From: Bog-756 sp963831535
Lineage (GTDB): Bacteria; Actinomycetota; Acidimicrobiia; Acidimicrobiales; RAAP-2
Assembly (NCBI GenBank): GCA_963831535.1
Contig: CAWHQP010000002.1
Location: 310,001-374,000 of the forward strand
Direction of reading: 5' to 3'
Length of the DNA stretch: 64,000 nucleotides
The notes under the pieces were generated by a model that saw only the letters and a program-made list of their open reading frames with translations, did no database searches and was not told where the DNA came from. Below are positions 62,375 through 64,000 of this stretch, piece by piece. Made by a program: the position numbers and the translations under genes. How positions within the stretch are numbered: the first letter of the stretch is position 1; every line of letters begins with the position of its first letter.

Positions 62375-62694
62375 GGCTGTACTACCTCCTGAACTGGGCC
62401 GGTGGTTCCGGCTACCACTCAGTTATCCCCGGGGGCATGTGTGTTGCGTGATGCCGATGTTAGGGGCCGATGAGGGCCTTCGAAAGCGTGGACATTGGCC
62501 GGGTGAGGAGGACATCGTCCCTGTTCACGGCGTAATTGTCCTGGGACGGCCAACGGTTACCGTGCCGGGATGCTCCATCGTGTCGGCCTCTTCCAACCCG
62601 TGGGGGCTGATCCGGACCGGTCACGGCCGACGCCGCACCATCGGGGCCAGCCTCGACCCCAGCGCTCGGGACACGGGCCGGCCGGGACCCGGCC
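62375..62694. other. Spacer before the SRPBCC gene
   Basis: Some open frames cross this 320-base stretch, but none has a family match. No hairpin, tRNA or repeat is seen. It probably carries the promoters of the divergent secreted-protein and SRPBCC genes. Confidence 0.45.
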
Positions 62695-63138
62695 GTGACC
62701 GCCAAGCGGGGGAGCGCCCGCCACGCCGTCAGGCTCGACTGTGGGCCGGAGGGCGTGTGGGCGCTCCTCGGGGCGCCGGGACGGGTCCACGAGTGGTTCC
62801 CCGGGATCGAGTCGTGCACCGTGGACGGCCACCACCGCGTGGTGGTGACGGCCTCGGGCCTACCCATGCCCGAGGACCTCGTGACGGTCGACCCCACGCT
62901 CCGGCGTCTCCAGTACCGGATCACGGCGCCCCTGTTCACCGAGCACCTCAGCACCATCGACGTGCACGACCTGGGCGACGGCACCAGTCTGGCCGTGTAC
63001 TCCGTCGACGCCGACCCGGCCGCCTTGGCCCTGGTCATCGGCGGGGCCGCCCGCGCCGGGCTCGAGGGTGTCCCCGAGCTCCTGGGGCTCGAGGCGCTGA
63101 CCCGGTACCCCCCCGACGACAGGCCGGGGTCGCGCTGA
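62695..63138 (+). CDS. SRPBCC-family (polyketide cyclase/START-like) protein
   Basis: This 147-residue protein has the START-like fold of SRPBCC members: AVRLDCGPEGVWALLGAPGRVHEWFPGIESCTVDG, then RRLQYRITAPLF, HDLGDGTSLAVYSVDADPAALALVIGGAARAGLEGV. Such proteins bind small hydrophobic molecules. It starts with GTG and its stop shares one base with the start of the sulfatase gene (TGATG), so the two are translationally coupled. A joint role with the sulfatase is likely but unknown. Confidence 0.82.
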   Translation: MTAKRGSARHAVRLDCGPEGVWALLGAPGRVHEWFPGIESCTVDGHHRVVVTASGLPMPEDLVTVDPTLRRLQYRITAPLFTEHLSTIDVHDLGDGTSLAVYSVDADPAALALVIGGAARAGLEGVPELLGLEALTRYPPDDRPGSR

Positions 63139-64000
63139 TGGGCCGCAAGATCCTCCTCGTGACCACCGACCAGCAGCGGTACGACACCCTCGGCTGCAAC
63201 GGGGGCTCGATCGGACGCACGCCGGTGGTGGACCGTCTCGCCGCCGAGGGTGTCCGGTTCGAACGGGCCCATCCCCAGTCGGTGGTGTGCATGCCCTCCC
63301 GGTCGACCATCCTGACCGGCCAGCACCCGACCACCCACGGGGTGTGGATGAACGGCGTGCCCCTCCCCTTGGCGGCGCCGTCGGTGGCCGCCGAACTCCA
63401 CGGCGCCGGCTACCGCACCGCACTGGTGGGTAAGGCCCACTTCGAGCCGTTCCTCGACCCGTTCTTCCGCTTCGGCGAGAACTCCCTGGCCCAGACCGGG
63501 ACCCAGCCACCCGGCGGACTCCACCGGGGCTTCGAGCACCTCGAGCTGGCCACCCACGGCGTGATCGGACCCCTCCACTACGCCGCGCTGGATGATGGCC
63601 GAGCACCCCGGGGACCTCGCCGGCTTCTACCCGGCCCTGGACGCCTCCCTGCAGGTCAACGCGGCAGGAGGCGGGGACACCGGTGCCCCCCAGGTCCAGG
63701 TCAACCCGGTGGATCGCCACATCTACCACACCGACTGGGTGGCCGATCGGACCATGGCCTGGATGGACACGCTCGGGGCCGACGAGGACTGGTTCTGCTG
63801 GATGAGCTTTCCCGACCCGCACCACCCCTGGGACCCTCCCGAGTCCGAGGTCGGTCGCATCGATTGGCACGATGTCCCGCTGCCGGCCGGTTATCCCGAG
63901 CACCGGTCCGAACGCGAGGCCATCCTCGACGCCAAGCCCCGGCACTGGCGCCTCTGGTACGACGGGACGCTGGTGTCCAACTACGAGGCCCCGGCCGACT
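63138..64000 (+). CDS. Sulfatase family protein, partial (frameshift, runs off the window)
   Basis: The protein reads KILLVTTDQQRYDTLGCNGGSIGRTPVVDRLAAEGVRFERAH and then the sulfatase signature CMPSRSTILTGQHPTTHGVW, with the cysteine of the C-x-P-S-R motif that is converted to formylglycine. Near 63585 one extra base shifts the frame; afterwards WMMAEHPGDLAGFYPALDASL and later PDPHHPWDPPESE continue in the next frame to the window end. The start ATG overlaps the SRPBCC stop. It probably hydrolyses a sulfate or phosphonate ester. The 3' end and an exact substrate lie outside this window. Confidence 0.85.
   Translation, partial: MGRKILLVTTDQQRYDTLGCNGGSIGRTPVVDRLAAEGVRFERAHPQSVVCMPSRSTILTGQHPTTHGVWMNGVPLPLAAPSVAAELHGAGYRTALVGKAHFEPFLDPFFRFGENSLAQTGTQPPGGLHRGFEHLELATHGVIGPLHYAALDDGRAPRGPRRLLPGPGRLPAGQRGRRRGHRCPPGPGQPGGSPHLPHRLGGRSDHGLDGHARGRRGLVLLDELSRPAPPLGPSRVRGRSHRLARCPAAGRLSRAPVRTRGHPRRQAPALAPLVRRDAGVQLRGPGR

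Overview
The window is about 64 kb of GC-rich bacterial DNA with an actinobacterial gene set: an HspR-like regulator beside Hsp20, CarD, DisA, RadA, ClpC, IspD/IspF, egtB/egtD for ergothioneine, DUF5134, and PadR and BlaI regulators. Gene order is tight, with many 4-base start/stop overlaps. I infer an Actinomycetota chromosome, possibly class Acidimicrobiia; the class is a guess. No rRNA gene, complete tRNA, CRISPR array, phage module or intact insertion sequence was seen.

Layout. 0-3 kb: hspR-like/hsp20 pair and a broken phosphoesterase. 3.3-13.4 kb: one long leftward gene string that runs from a fused cytochrome b/sulfite-oxidase-type enzyme, a small membrane protein and a methyltransferase through mogA, moaE, moeA, moaA, moaD, moaC to a HTH-Mop regulator and modABC. 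Molybdate uptake, molybdopterin synthesis and a molybdoenzyme thus sit together. 13.6-17.4 kb: four sugar-transfer or nucleotide-sugar type genes. 17.5-21.4 kb: purine nucleoside phosphorylase, a second, split molybdoenzyme/cytochrome b pair and a beta-propeller. 21.3-28.2 kb: MMPL transporter, MarR regulator, CLC channel and flavodoxin-like protein. Two diverged direct repeats bracket the last three. 28.6-36.2 kb: membrane glycosyltransferase-like protein and a PadR-controlled FtsX-type ABC exporter. 36.6-39.5 kb: a metal-flavoured cluster (HMA chaperone, BlaI-type regulator with a seven-cysteine head, DUF5134 and partner membrane protein behind a perfect palindrome). 39.5-48 kb: accessory genes, including MFS/TetR and NicT/Fur divergent pairs. 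48.2-50.5 kb: egtB-egtD. 50.5-60.8 kb: housekeeping block rlmB-ispF-ispD-carD-disA-radA-clpC. 60.9-64 kb: polyprenyl synthase, secreted protein, SRPBCC protein and a sulfatase cut by the window end.

Data quality. Many well-conserved genes (moeA, an MFS gene, radA, clpC, polyprenyl synthase, sulfatase) are split by single-base indels that leave both reading frames conserved. The density rises towards the right end. I read most of these as sequencing or assembly errors. The phosphoesterase (missing its 5' end) and a TauD-like fragment (in-frame stop, lost histidine) look like genuine decay.

The most interesting signals are the metallothionein-like head on the BlaI-type regulator with a nearby BlaI-like palindrome, the molybdoenzyme/sugar-transfer neighbourhood, and the direct repeats with a 22-base tandem array around 23.8-28.4 kb.
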